NCBI GenBank assembly: GCA_013203955.1
Contig: JABMOY010000090.1
Span: 1-45,689, forward strand
Reading direction: 5' to 3'
DNA from: Rhodospirillales bacterium
GTDB taxonomy: Bacteria > Pseudomonadota > Alphaproteobacteria > Rhodospirillales > Casp-alpha2
DNA length: 45,689 nt
Part shown: positions 15,256-26,773 of the stretch, piece by piece
Position numbering within the stretch: the stretch's first letter is position 1
How the letters are laid out: the number at the start of each line of letters is the position of its first letter
The notes under the pieces: model-generated
Databases searched by the model: none
What the model was told of the DNA's origin: nothing
Seen by the model: the letters and a program-made list of their open reading frames with translations, nothing else
Position numbers and translations under genes: made by a program

Positions 15256-16122
15256 ATGAAGTCTGAAATCGCCCTTCTCTATAACGTCTTTAAGATTCGC
15301 ATCGGCATGGCGATCATGATGAGCGCCCTGGCCGGGCTGGCGGTGACGCCGGGGGCTTCTCTCTCGACGTGGGAGATCACCATCCTGGCGCTGGCGGTTC
15401 TCGGTTCGTCGGCGGCGGCCGGGGCCTTCAACCATGTGATCGAGCGTGACCTGGACGCCCAAATGACCCGCACCCGCAACCGGCCCTTCGTCACCGGTCA
15501 TTTTAAGGCCGGGCCGGCTTGGTATCTGGGGATCACGGGCCTGCTGGCTATTTCCGTCGGCGCCGCCGCCTATGTCCTCAACGGCATGGTCGCCCTTTAC
15601 GTCTTTTTGGGCGCCTTCGTTTACGGCGTTGTCTATACGGTGTGGCTGAAGCGTAAGACCGTCTGGAACATCGTCGTCGGCGGTCTTTCGGGAAGTTTCG
15701 CGGTACTGGCAGGCGCCGCTGCCGTTGATCCCGGGCTTTCGGTGCCGGCGGTCATTTTGGCCGTGGTTCTTTTCCTGTGGACACCACCGCATTTTTGGAG
15801 CCTGGCGGCGGCGCTTCGCGAAGATTACGGCAAGGCCGGGGTGCCGATGCTGCCCCTGGTCGTTGGCGACAAAGTAGCGGCCCGAATCATCCTGGCACAT
15901 ACCGTTCTGCTGGTTGGGCTTGCCATGGTGCCGACTCTGTACGGCCTGGGATGGTTCTATTGGGCCGGCGCCGCAGTGGGCGGCAGCTATTTCCTGTATC
16001 ACAGTTTACAATACGTGCGCGATCCATCGCCGAAAAAGGCGATGAAGAACTTCTTCGCTTCCCTGGTGCAGTTGGGGGTTTTGGTTCTGGGCGCGCTGAT
16101 CGGCGCGATGACGGGCCTATGA
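15256..16122 (+). CDS. ctaB: Heme O synthase (protoheme IX farnesyltransferase)
   Basis: A 288-aa UbiA-type prenyltransferase with about eight or nine membrane helices. The two Asp-rich motifs are NHVIERDLDAQMTRTRNRP and LREDYGKAGVPMLP. It adds a farnesyl chain to heme B to make heme O. Its presence inside the operon suggests the heme-copper enzyme uses heme O or, with a heme A synthase elsewhere, heme A at its active site, unlike classic cNOR with heme b only. It ends overlapping the SCO gene by ATGA. Confidence 0.92.
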   Translation: MKSEIALLYNVFKIRIGMAIMMSALAGLAVTPGASLSTWEITILALAVLGSSAAAGAFNHVIERDLDAQMTRTRNRPFVTGHFKAGPAWYLGITGLLAISVGAAAYVLNGMVALYVFLGAFVYGVVYTVWLKRKTVWNIVVGGLSGSFAVLAGAAAVDPGLSVPAVILAVVLFLWTPPHFWSLAAALREDYGKAGVPMLPLVVGDKVAARIILAHTVLLVGLAMVPTLYGLGWFYWAGAAVGGSYFLYHSLQYVRDPSPKKAMKNFFASLVQLGVLVLGALIGAMTGL

Positions 16123-16931
16123 GCAGACTCGCCCGTATGGTTCTTGCGGTGGGGCTGCTGGCATTTGCCGGAGACCCGGCCTGGGCCATGGATGAAACAG
16201 AGGCCCTGAAGATCAGCCAAGCCGCGGTCGGCGAGGCCATCGGCGAACACACATTGACCGATAGCGCCGGGCGAACCGTTCGGTTTTCGGATTTTAAAGG
16301 CCGACCGTTGCTGGTCAATTTCATCTATACGAGTTGCGCCCACAGTTGCGGCATCATTACCGGCCATCTGGCGGACGTCTATGAAAACGCCTGGGACGTT
16401 TTAGGAAAAGACGGCTTCGCCGCCGTGACCATCGGCTTCGATACGCCCCGGGACACACCGCAAAGGATGCGCTCTTTTTTCCGCAAGCAAGGCGTCAGGG
16501 AAACCCCCGGCTGGCGGTTTCTCAGCGCCGATGAAAAAACCATAAAGTCGCTGACGGAAACTGCCGGGTTCACTTATTTCAAATCGCCCAAGGGGTTTGA
16601 TCACCTGGATCAGGTCACCATCGTCAACGCCGACGGCAAAATCCATTCCCAAATCTACGGTGCCGCCTTCGATAAGCCTTTGTTAATCGAACCCTTGAAG
16701 GAACTGGTTCTCGGCACCCCGGCCCCCTACCGAAGCCTCGCCGACCTAATAAAAAAGGTGCGCCTGTTCTGCACTCTTTATGATCCGGCGTCGGGTCGTT
16801 ATGCCTTTGATTATTCCCTGTTCATCCAAATCAGCGCCGGTATTGTGATCATCGGCGGCACCATAGTCTTTCTTGTCCGCGATATGTGGATGGCCCGGCG
16901 ACGGCGTTTGGACGGAGAACGGTCCGCCTGA
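16119..16931 (+). CDS. senC: SCO1/SenC copper chaperone with C-terminal membrane anchor
   Basis: A 270-aa protein with an N-terminal signal (residues about 1-24), a thioredoxin-like SCO domain with the copper-binding CAHSC motif (Cys73, Cys77) and His162 (FDHLDQVT), and a C-terminal membrane helix near residues 235-257 followed by a basic tail. It loads copper into the CuA site of subunit II. The C-terminal anchor is an addition to the usual SCO layout. The start overlaps the heme O synthase stop, confirming a single operon. Order and content (norS, norY, ctaB, senC) support the NO-reductase reading. Confidence 0.9.
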   Translation: MSRLARMVLAVGLLAFAGDPAWAMDETEALKISQAAVGEAIGEHTLTDSAGRTVRFSDFKGRPLLVNFIYTSCAHSCGIITGHLADVYENAWDVLGKDGFAAVTIGFDTPRDTPQRMRSFFRKQGVRETPGWRFLSADEKTIKSLTETAGFTYFKSPKGFDHLDQVTIVNADGKIHSQIYGAAFDKPLLIEPLKELVLGTPAPYRSLADLIKKVRLFCTLYDPASGRYAFDYSLFIQISAGIVIIGGTIVFLVRDMWMARRRRLDGERSA

Positions 16932-16971
16932 TGGTTTTATCGGCTGTCGACGGATCGATCAGGGAAGCATC

Positions 16972-18525
16972 ATGCTGAAAATTCTCCAGAAATCATTTCG
17001 GTGGCCCTTGGCGTGGCTGGAGTTGCTGTTCGATAAACCCTTCGGGCCGCCGTGGAACCCACTTCGCCAGTTGGGAACGCTGGCTTTTTTCTTTTTCTGG
17101 GTCTCCGCCGTCAGCGGCATCTACGTGTTTATCGTTTTCGACACCAGCGTCGGCGGCGCCTTCACCTCCGTCGAAGCCATGACCCAGCAATGGTATTTTG
17201 GCAGCGTCATGCGCAGCCTGCACCGTTACGCGTCCGACGCCATGGTCGTCCTGACGGTGTTGCATGTGATCCGTGAATTTTCCCTGGACCGTTACCGCGG
17301 CGCCCGGTGGTATTCGTGGTTCACGGGCATTCCGGTAGTGTGGCTGTTGTTCGTTTCGGGCATTAGCGGCTATTGGCTGGTCTGGGACCGGCTGGCTCAA
17401 TACGTCGCCATCGGCTCCATGGAATGGATCGACTGGTTGGGCATCTTTGGCGAACCGGTGGCCAACAATTTTTTGACGCAGGGCAGCCTGGACGACCGGT
17501 TTTTTAGCTTGTTGGTCTTTATCCACATCTTCGGTCCCTTGTTCCTGCTGTTCATGATGTGGGTGCACATCCTTCGCATCAATAGTTCCAAAACCAACCC
17601 ACCGCGCGGGCTTGCCGTCGGCTCCTTCACGATGATGGTGGTGTTGTCCTTCGTCTGGCCCGCCGTCAGCCACGCCCCCGCCGACCTGGGGACGGTGCCG
17701 GCAGTGCTTAATCTCGACTGGTTTTTCATGTTTCTCTACCCGCTTTTCGATGTCTGGGGCCCCGGAGCGCTGTGGGGCATTGCCTTTGGCGGATCGTTGT
17801 TCCTGTGCATCACGCCTTGGCTGCCGCCGTTGAAGAAGGCGCGGGTGCCGGAAGTGTTTCTCGAACAATGCAACGGCTGCACCCGTTGCTTCGAAGATTG
17901 CCCCTACGGCGCCGTCGCCATGCGCCAACGGACCGATGGCCGACCGTTTGAGAAGGAAGCGGTTGTCGACCCCGACCTATGCACTTCTTGCGGAATTTGC
18001 GTCGGCGCCTGCCCGATGTCGACGCCGTTCCGCCACGCCAATAAACTGGTGACCGGGATCGATCTTCCGGACCTGCCCCTCAACATGGTACAGGCCCGCA
18101 TGGCCGCTGCAATCGAAGAAGCCCGGGCCGAAAATTCAAAAGACACTCCGAGCATCATGGTCATCGGCTGCGAGCACGGCGCCGATCCCGGAAAGGCGCA
18201 AGGCAGGGCGACGCGTTCGTTGACCCTGCCGTGCATCGGCATGCTGCCGCCGTCGTTCCTCGATTACGCGCTATCGGGCGCAGGTGTCGACGGGGTCATG
18301 CTGACCGGGTGCAACGATTGTGATTGCTTTCACCGGTTCGGCATTCCGTGGACCGAAGACCGCCTGGCCGGGCTTCGCGATCCCTATCTCCGCAAAAGGG
18401 TGCCGCGCGAAAGGCTGCACGCTTGTTGGGCCGGAGAAAAAGGGGCCGGGCGGCTGACAGAGGAACTCGAAGGATTTCGTCGGCGGCTTATCGACATCAA
18501 GAATACTCCGGGGGACGGTACATGA
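16972..18525 (+). CDS. Cytochrome b - dicluster ferredoxin - MvhD-like fusion protein
   Basis: A 517-aa three-part protein. Residues about 1-285 form a cytochrome b6/b-like membrane domain with two heme pairs at 14-residue spacing (His84/His98, His185/His199) and a degenerate Qo-like LDWFF where cytochrome b has PEWY. Residues 300-347 hold two [4Fe-4S] motifs (Cys300-303-306-310 and Cys337-340-343-347). Residues about 394-490 resemble the MvhD/FrhD hydrogenase delta subunit, with Cys400, 421, 447, 450, 452 and 485. No Rieske protein or HdrA gene is near. Likely it moves electrons between quinol and an iron-sulfur or cysteine-bound cluster partner, perhaps supplying the NO reductase. AGGGAAG precedes ATG 16972. 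I know no characterised example of this exact fusion. Confidence 0.85.
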   Translation: MLKILQKSFRWPLAWLELLFDKPFGPPWNPLRQLGTLAFFFFWVSAVSGIYVFIVFDTSVGGAFTSVEAMTQQWYFGSVMRSLHRYASDAMVVLTVLHVIREFSLDRYRGARWYSWFTGIPVVWLLFVSGISGYWLVWDRLAQYVAIGSMEWIDWLGIFGEPVANNFLTQGSLDDRFFSLLVFIHIFGPLFLLFMMWVHILRINSSKTNPPRGLAVGSFTMMVVLSFVWPAVSHAPADLGTVPAVLNLDWFFMFLYPLFDVWGPGALWGIAFGGSLFLCITPWLPPLKKARVPEVFLEQCNGCTRCFEDCPYGAVAMRQRTDGRPFEKEAVVDPDLCTSCGICVGACPMSTPFRHANKLVTGIDLPDLPLNMVQARMAAAIEEARAENSKDTPSIMVIGCEHGADPGKAQGRATRSLTLPCIGMLPPSFLDYALSGAGVDGVMLTGCNDCDCFHRFGIPWTEDRLAGLRDPYLRKRVPRERLHACWAGEKGAGRLTEELEGFRRRLIDIKNTPGDGT

Positions 18526-19241
18526 ACGGAGAATTCAGCCTTTACGTTCTCGTCGCGCCGCTGCTGATTTTCGGGCCACTGTTTCTTTGGGTGCTCTACA
18601 ACCTCGGCATCCGCGAGATGTTCCGGATTCCGGAGGAAATGCGCCAAAAACGCCAACAGGATCGGAAAGAAGCCGACCGCTTCAAAGAAGAACACGCGCT
18701 GAAGCGCGGCAAGGGCTTGGCCGGTGTTTCCATCGGACCCAACAAGGGGCCTTTGGGGTTGTTCGCGCAGGCCGTGACCTATGTCTGGTTTGCCGCCGTT
18801 ATCGGCTTTTTCGCGGCATCCCCGCCTTATACCTATAGCGACCCGGACACCGCCCAAATAAAGGTCAGCCTGAGCCATCCGGGAAAACGCAAGGTCGAAT
18901 GCCGGCTTCGGACACGCGAAGAACTCGCCAAGCTTCCGGCCAATATGCGGGCACCGAAGGACTGTCCCCGGGAACGATTGCATGTTGGCATCGAATTGGT
19001 TCTCGATGGCAAGGTGGTCATGGCCGAAAGCGGACGGCCCGGCGGCTTAGCCAAGGACGGGCCTTCGGTGTTTTACCGGGTCATCACGATCCCTTCGGGC
19101 CGACATGGGATTACGATGCGGCTCGACGAAACAGGAAACGGCGTTTTTGATTTTGAAAAAACCCTCGACCTCGACCTTTTCCCCGGGCGGGCGTTGGCTG
19201 TCCAATTCAACGCCGCCAAGGGCGGGTTTATCGTCAAATGA
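18522..19241 (+). CDS. Unknown two-helix membrane protein of the NO reductase operon
   Basis: A 239-aa protein with a membrane helix at about residues 8-28, a charged cytoplasmic-looking segment rich in Arg, Lys and Glu (about 35-68), a second helix near 83-102, and then a beta-rich extracytoplasmic domain of about 135 residues with no Cys cluster (one Cys in VECRLR and one in KDCPRE). Its start overlaps the stop of the cytochrome b fusion by ATGA, so the two are translationally coupled and probably form one complex. I recognise no family; it might be the anchor or an assembly subunit of the fusion protein. Confidence 0.75.
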   Translation: MNGEFSLYVLVAPLLIFGPLFLWVLYNLGIREMFRIPEEMRQKRQQDRKEADRFKEEHALKRGKGLAGVSIGPNKGPLGLFAQAVTYVWFAAVIGFFAASPPYTYSDPDTAQIKVSLSHPGKRKVECRLRTREELAKLPANMRAPKDCPRERLHVGIELVLDGKVVMAESGRPGGLAKDGPSVFYRVITIPSGRHGITMRLDETGNGVFDFEKTLDLDLFPGRALAVQFNAAKGGFIVK

Positions 19242-19268
19242 GGAAAACCCATGACGGAGGACAAAACC

Positions 19269-19670
19269 ATGCCTGAAATTGAATGGAGGAAGGAATTCGA
19301 AACCGGCGTTCATTCAATCGACCACGAACACCGTCGAATGGTCGAACGCTTGAACCGGCTTTTCAAGGCTGTGCAGGAAAACGCCGGCGTCGAGCAGATC
19401 ATCGAAGAACTTGCCGAAGTCTACGCCTGGATTTCGGCCCACTTCGCGCTTGAGGAAGAGATCATGCGAGCCCACAAATACGATCAATACCCCGAGCACA
19501 AGGAAGACCACGAAAGCCTGCTTGACGACCTTCGTGACATCATGGACGATTGCCAAGAGGGTACGTTTTCGGGTTTGGATGATGCCCTCCAACAAAGAGT
19601 ACATGATTGGTTCGTTGAACACTTCAAGACCAAGGACGCCCGCCTTCACAAGCACCTTGGCGATCATTGA
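19269..19670 (+). CDS. Bacteriohemerythrin, second copy
   Basis: A 133-aa hemerythrin with SIDHEHRRMVERLNRLF, ISAHFALEEEIMRAHKYDQYPEH, DHESLL and a late VEHFKTKDARLHKHL supplying the di-iron ligands. It binds O2 or NO in the cytoplasm. Two starts are possible: ATG 19251 (after GAGG) and ATG 19269 (after GGAGG with 8-base spacing); the second is preferred. It comes 27 bases after the unknown membrane protein and before the DNR-type regulator, and it is clearly distinct in sequence from the copy at 12154-12561. Confidence 0.9.
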   Translation: MPEIEWRKEFETGVHSIDHEHRRMVERLNRLFKAVQENAGVEQIIEELAEVYAWISAHFALEEEIMRAHKYDQYPEHKEDHESLLDDLRDIMDDCQEGTFSGLDDALQQRVHDWFVEHFKTKDARLHKHLGDH

Positions 19671-19711
19671 CCGCTATCGGGTAAAACCCCATGGCATCAA
19701 ACTTCAAGGCC

Positions 19712-19724
19712 CTGGAGTCTCCAG
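19712..19724 (+). promoter_or_regulatory. Palindrome over the ribosome-binding site of the Crp/Fnr gene
   Basis: CTGGAGTCTCCAG is a perfect 13-bp palindrome ending one base before ATG 19725. It contains the only GGAG-type ribosome-binding site. Folded as CTGGA/TCCAG around GTC, it would partly hide that site. It could instead be a DNA operator. Confidence 0.4.
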
Positions 19725-20429
19725 ATGCTGAACGATGAAGACCTTGAAATTATCCGCCAGATTCCCTTATTCGGGCATTTGCCCGATGACGCCTTGGCGA
19801 AGCTTCTCGGCAATTCCTTTCCGAAGGACTACCCCAAGGGAAAGGTCCTGTTCATCCGGGACGAGCCCGCATCCTGTTTTTATATCGTGCTCGACGGTTG
19901 GGTGAAGGTCTACCGGGAAACCTCAGACGGTGACGAGGCCGTGTTGGGCGTTTTTACCCGGGGCGAATCTATCGCCGAAGCGGCAGCCTTCGTCGGCGGC
20001 AATTACCCGGCCAGCGCCCAAGTCGTCGAACAGGCGCGGCTACTGCCCATTCTCAGCGCCCCCTTTTCCAGTCACATTACCGATATTCCCGAAATCGCCA
20101 TGAACATGCTGGCGTCGATGTCGAAACGGGCGCACCAGCATGTCGCCGAAATCGAACAATTGAAAACCCGTTCGGCAACGCTTCGGGTGGTCGATTTTTT
20201 GCTGAAACTGTGCCCCGTCGATGAAGGCTCCGCCGTCGTCGCCTTGCCTTACGACAAGACATTGATTTCCAGGCGCTTGGGCATGCAGCCCGAAAGCCTG
20301 TCCCGGATTTTAGCCAAACTCCGTAAACTGGGCGTAAAGACAGAGCAAAACCGGGTAATGATTTCCGATGTGGCGAGCCTTAGGGAAAGCGGTGACGGTA
20401 GCGGGATCGAAGAGATGAAAACCGGCTAG
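19725..20429 (+). CDS. dnr: Crp/Fnr-family regulator, Dnr/NnrR-like
   Basis: A 234-aa regulator: an N-terminal cyclic-nucleotide-type beta-roll (residues about 10-125), a long dimer helix, and a C-terminal helix-turn-helix with TLISRRLGMQPESLSRILAKL. The recognition helix keeps the Glu/Ser/Arg pattern that reads TTGA half-sites. It has no N-terminal Cys cluster, so it is not an oxygen-sensing FNR; Dnr/NnrR proteins instead respond to NO, probably via heme. The two TTGAC-N4-ATCAA boxes in this window (12647 and 23744) are its probable targets. It is the last plus-strand gene of the NO reductase region and meets apbE tail to tail. Confidence 0.85.
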   Translation: MLNDEDLEIIRQIPLFGHLPDDALAKLLGNSFPKDYPKGKVLFIRDEPASCFYIVLDGWVKVYRETSDGDEAVLGVFTRGESIAEAAAFVGGNYPASAQVVEQARLLPILSAPFSSHITDIPEIAMNMLASMSKRAHQHVAEIEQLKTRSATLRVVDFLLKLCPVDEGSAVVALPYDKTLISRRLGMQPESLSRILAKLRKLGVKTEQNRVMISDVASLRESGDGSGIEEMKTG

Positions 20430-20437
20430 GGCTCGGG

Positions 20438-21419
20438 TTATCCCTTTAAATGCTTGGTCCTACCGTCGGCACCGGTCAACCAGGCTTCTATGTTTCCCAC
20501 TCGCCGGATCATATTCGAGGCGCGGTTCCCCGAAACGGCAAAAAGCGCGGTAGACAATGCATCCGCCGTCGTTGCATCCGCAGCCGCGGCGGTGACGCTC
20601 CGGTAGCGGTTGGCGCTGGCGCCCTTGAAGGGATCGAACAAATGGTGGTGGCGGCCGCTGGGCTCGAACCGGGTTGCGCCGCCTTGAGACGTCGCCAAGG
20701 CCCCGCCCGTCAGCGGCACCGTCAGCCCCGCCTCCGGTAACGACACCCGCCAGGGGTCGCCGTCCGGCCGACCATCGAGGGCGCGCATTTCACCAAGGTT
20801 GATTAACACATGGGACCAGCCGCGCCCCCGCAACAGGTTCGCCACCCGGTCCGTCACGTAGCCTTGGGCGATGCCGTTGAGGGTGACTTCCTGGCCTTGG
20901 TCCAAGATGATCCGTTGGCTAGAAACCCCGATGCGGCGGTAATCGACACGCGCCAATGCGGCCTCTACTGCTTTTTCCCCTGGCCCGTTCAGTGTGTTCG
21001 GATAGCCGTTGAAATGATTTGCGAAAAGCCGCCAAAGGGGCTGCACGGTGATGTCGAAAGCACCGCCGCTCAAATCGCCGAAGCGCTTACAAAGAGTCAT
21101 AAGCCGAACCATATCGAGCGACGGCGACTCTAATAAGCAATCCCGGTTGAGGCGGCTGAGAGCGGAATGGGGTCGGAACAGGCTGAATTCGTTTTCCAGG
21201 CGCTCGATTTCCACGACCGAGGTGCGGACGGCGTCTTCGGCTTCGGCGCGGTCCCAATGGTAAAGGACGATGCGGGCATCGGCACCCATGGCCGTCCCCC
21301 GCCATTCGTAACGGTGTCGGAGGGTGGCGCTTCGGCCCGATACCGGCAACATCAAAGCCCCAACCCCGGCGACGATTGCGAGGGCGCGGCGCCGCGTGAT
21401 GGGGCCTTTGAAATTGCGA

Positions 21420-21427
<8 letters not shown>
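20438..21427 (-). CDS. apbE: FAD:protein FMN transferase (ApbE family, NirX/NosX-like)
   Basis: A 329-aa ApbE protein with a Tat-type signal (TRRRALAIVAG, residues about 12-34) that directs it to the periplasm. Motifs include RGTAMG, a Met/Glu-rich ENEFSLF segment, LSGGAFDITVQPLW, LNGIAQGYVTDRV, LINLGE and AAADATTADALSTALF, the last with the metal-binding Asp and Thr. It attaches FMN to Ser/Thr in flavoproteins; the adjacent NirI protein carries the target-type motif. ATG 21427 overlaps the nirI stop by 8 bases, so the two are co-translated. Confidence 0.92.
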
Positions 21428-25578
<4,151 letters not shown>

Positions 25579-25593
25579 GCATCGGAATAACGG

Positions 25594-25621
25594 CGGGGCG
25601 GATAAATTCCGCCCCGTCTTT
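25594..25621 (+). terminator. Hairpin after nirS (partial terminator)
   Basis: CGGGGCGG (25594-25601) pairs with CCGCCCCG (25609-25616) across a 7-base AT-rich loop, followed by TCTTT. It lies between nirS and nirE and probably lets nirS be made in excess of the biosynthetic genes. Confidence 0.75.
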
Positions 25622-25647
25622 CCCGATAATTAAAAAAGGAACAGGGA

Positions 25648-26442
25648 ATGTCCAAGGGACCTAAGGTATTTCTGGTCGGCGCCGGGCCCGGAGACCCGGA
25701 ATTGCTGACCATCAAGGCCCAACGAATACTGGGCCAAGCCGATGTCGTCGTTTACGACCGGCTGGTGTCTCCGGAAATATTGGCCATGGTGGCGCCGGGA
25801 ACGGCCCGCATCAACGTCGGCAAGCAGCCGAATTCACACCCCTTTCCGCAGCCCGAGATCAACGATCTTCTCGTCAAGTTGGCACAATCGGGGCGACGCA
25901 ACATCGTCAGATTAAAAGGCGGCGATCCTTTTACCTTCGGGCGCGGCAGCGAGGAAGCGCAAGTCCTGGCCGCCCACGGAATAGAAGTCGAAGTCGTACC
26001 CGGCATTACGGCGGCGTCCGGGTGCGCGGCGGCTTTGGGCATTCCGCTAACCCATCGCGGTCTGGCAACCGGCGTCCGCTATTTGACCGGCCATTGCCGG
26101 GATGACGCCGACCTGGAGCTGGATTGGGATGGCCTCGCCGATCCCGACACGACCTTGGTGATCTACATGGGCAAGGCCAACATCGCCCAAATCGCCGCCG
26201 AGATCATGGTCAGGGGATTGGCGCCATCGATGCCCGTCGCCGCCATCAACAGCGGCACCACCGAGCGCCAATCGCACCTGTTTTCGACGCTCGGCGATAT
26301 CGCCGACGATATCCGGAAGGCCGGCCTGGAAGGCCCGGTCCTGTTCGTTATCGGCCGCGTCGTCACCCTGGCCGCCGGGTATTACCAAAGGAGAGAAGAG
26401 GCTAATGTCGTTCAAGCCCTTCATCAAGCGGGCCTGGCCTAA
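25648..26442 (+). CDS. nirE: Uroporphyrinogen-III C-methyltransferase (NirE)
   Basis: A 264-aa SUMT enzyme that uses S-adenosylmethionine to make precorrin-2, the first dedicated step to heme d1. Motifs are VFLVGAGPGDPELLT at the start, VVYDRLVS, RLKGGDPFTFGRG, and VPGITAASGCAAALGIPLTHR. It is single-domain (no CysG N-terminus) and its place directly after nirS identifies it as NirE rather than CobA. Its 3' end overlaps the next gene by 38 bases. Confidence 0.93.
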   Translation: MSKGPKVFLVGAGPGDPELLTIKAQRILGQADVVVYDRLVSPEILAMVAPGTARINVGKQPNSHPFPQPEINDLLVKLAQSGRRNIVRLKGGDPFTFGRGSEEAQVLAAHGIEVEVVPGITAASGCAAALGIPLTHRGLATGVRYLTGHCRDDADLELDWDGLADPDTTLVIYMGKANIAQIAAEIMVRGLAPSMPVAAINSGTTERQSHLFSTLGDIADDIRKAGLEGPVLFVIGRVVTLAAGYYQRREEANVVQALHQAGLA

Positions 26443-26773
26443 GGCGCCCGTTCTGGCTGCCGTGTTGGCAATCGCGCTGGCCGGGATGCTTGCGGCTTCG
26501 ACACAAGCCCTGGCCGGTACCGTGCCGCCGGAACGCCAGGCGGCGCTGCTGCATCTGCTGCGCCAGGACTGTGGGTCGTGTCACGGCATGACGATGAAAG
26601 GCGGGCTCGGCCCCGGGCTGCTGCCCGCGCAACTGGATGGAAAATCGGACGACTCCCTGGTCGCCATCATTCTCGACGGTGTCGACGGCAAGCCGATGCC
26701 GCCCTGGCGGCCGCTGCTGTCCCCCGGCGAGGCGGCTTGGATGGTCAAGCAATTGAAAGAGGGGCTGAAGTGA
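26405..26773 (+). CDS. nirC: NirC-like small periplasmic cytochrome c
   Basis: A 122-aa monoheme cytochrome c with a signal/anchor (residues about 15-38), heme motif CGSCH (Cys56, Cys59, His60) and a distal Met candidate in GKPMPPW. Its size and place between nirE and nirF fit NirC, a cytochrome implicated in NirS maturation or electron supply. The start overlaps nirE, with AGGAGAGAAGAGG upstream of ATG 26405. Confidence 0.82.
   Translation: MSFKPFIKRAWPKAPVLAAVLAIALAGMLAASTQALAGTVPPERQAALLHLLRQDCGSCHGMTMKGGLGPGLLPAQLDGKSDDSLVAIILDGVDGKPMPPWRPLLSPGEAAWMVKQLKEGLK

Noticed and set aside
16972-18525. Cytochrome bc1 or b6f complex
   Set aside because: No Rieske protein or cytochrome c1/f gene is adjacent, the PEWY motif is degraded, and ferredoxin plus MvhD-like domains are fused to the C-terminus.
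25648-26442. CobA of the cobalamin pathway, supporting the corrinoid protein
   Set aside because: It is embedded directly behind nirS and overlaps nirC, which identifies it as NirE for heme d1.
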